This document shows positions 63,602 to 64,000 of a stretch of DNA of 64,000 nucleotides, in pieces. The translations under genes and the position numbers were made by a program. The DNA lies in NCBI GenBank assembly GCA_029817715.1, contig JARUPY010000189.1, positions 1,674,001-1,738,000 of the forward strand. Reading direction: 5' to 3'. The DNA comes from Melastoma dodecandrum (lineage: Eukaryota; Streptophyta; Magnoliopsida; Myrtales; Melastomataceae). Below the pieces are notes generated by a model. It did not search any database. It was given only the letters and a program-made list of their open reading frames with translations, and was not told where the DNA came from. Numbering within the stretch: the stretch's first letter is position 1; each line of letters starts with the position of its first letter.

Positions 63602-63856
63602 TCACCTCCGTAGAAGAACCCTAACCCTAACCCTCATCTTGATTTATTTCGTTGATTATAGTCCACGTAGGAAAAACAAAAACGTTTAAAGACACGTCGG
63701 ATAATCGAAACGTTTAACGACATAATTAAAACGGCCGTTACGAATAGGGCTAAATTGAAAACTAAAATTGTGTTAAGACCAAATTGAAAACTTTTGAAAC
63801 GATAGGCCAAAACATAAAGTTGACAAATTCATTGCGCCAAATATCGATATTTTGCC
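63602..63856 (-). repeat. MULE right terminal inverted repeat
   Basis: Mirror of 59141-59402. Its inner end carries AACCCTAACCCTAACCCT (63617-63634), i.e. telobox units. Confidence 0.88.
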
Positions 63857-63917
63857 TTTTTGTTGGTAAAAAAAGAAAAAGAATTTATTGTTTTTACTGT
63901 CCCAACGTACAACCCAA

Positions 63918-63924
63918 TTTATAC
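63918..63924 (-). promoter_or_regulatory. TATA box, possibly the original adenosine kinase promoter
   Basis: The minus strand reads GGTATAAATTGGG just outside the MULE right end. Without the MULE it would lie about 155 bp upstream of the adenosine kinase ATG, a normal distance. Inference from position only. Confidence 0.4.
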
Positions 63925-64000
63925 CACGGAGAAAGAGAAGCAGCGACATTGATTTTGTTGATAGATTTTTTAAAGCTCTTCGTTTTAACATCCCTACAAT

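Larger units (their letters stand above)
59141..63856 (-). mobile_element. Mutator-like element (MULE) with long TIRs and two genes
   Basis: About 4.7 kb bounded by terminal inverted repeats of roughly 260 bp. Inside are a MuDR-type transposase on the minus strand and a GRF zinc-finger gene on the plus strand pointing toward it. Candidate ends are CCAAAAGAG at 59141 and TTTGCC at 63856, with T-rich 9-bp flanks (TTTTTTTTT and TTTTTGTTG) that match only 7 of 9, so ends may shift by a few bases. The transposase is interrupted by several stops, so this copy is not autonomous. Confidence 0.88.

Noticed and set aside
59371..63634. Functional link between the nearby TRF-like protein and teloboxes in the MULE
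   Set aside because: Teloboxes are common genome-wide; neighbourhood alone is no evidence.

Overview
This is nuclear DNA of a flowering plant, most likely a eudicot. The genes are multi-exon with short GT-AG introns, many of about 75-130 bp. Gene content is plant-typical: PDR-type and Cys-rich ABCG transporters, HIPP metallochaperone, CDC48, TRF-like MYB, adenosine kinase. The spacers hold copia, Ty3-gypsy, hAT and Mutator-like elements. I cannot name the species. All gene models below were spliced by eye from conserved protein sequence and splice sites. CDC48, HisRS, the half-size-type ABCG, TRFL, ADK, HIPP and acylphosphatase all add up to whole codons.

Layout. 63-727 (+): 3' exons of a 4CL-like acyl-CoA ligase. 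904-11549 (-): a 20-exon PDR/ABCG transporter whose seventh-exon acceptor intron carries an almost complete 4.6-kb copia element (5436-10050, 267-bp LTRs, AATTC target duplication). The transporter has a separate frame-breaking gap in its second ATP-binding domain. 12549-16495 (-): organellar-type histidyl-tRNA synthetase. 18527-19907 (+): two-HMA isoprenylated metal-binding protein. 20718-21779 (+): acylphosphatase. 22481-26831 (+): CDC48, spliced to exactly 809 codons. 27374-28926 (-): an inverted, intron-containing CDC48 pseudogene. It is cut in two by a 14.7-kb Tat/Ogre-like gypsy element (28927-43590, 717-bp LTRs, TCTCT target duplication) and resumes at 43596-43732.

The gypsy element has dual RNase H domains and a nearly 6-kb region after pol. 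That region contains pieces that look like captured host genes (a FAR1/FRS DNA-binding domain, half a RING-H2 finger, and a possible beta-galactosidase leader) and an array of about fourteen 40-43-bp tandem repeats. 45602-50068 (+): ABCG24/28-type transporter with a Cys-rich N-terminus. 52040-53172 (-): decayed hAT transposase, lying in what is probably the 5' intron of a TRF-like MYB gene (53708-56324, +). 56689-59046 (-): adenosine kinase. 59141-63856: a Mutator-like element with about 260-bp terminal inverted repeats, a decayed MuDR-type transposase on the minus strand and a GRF zinc-finger gene facing it. It sits between the adenosine kinase start codon and a plausible ancestral TATA box.

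There is no operon-like logic; the genes are unrelated housekeeping or stress genes. The strongest story is nested transposon activity: a copia element inside an intron, a gypsy element inside a pseudogene and carrying gene fragments, and a MULE in a 5' leader.
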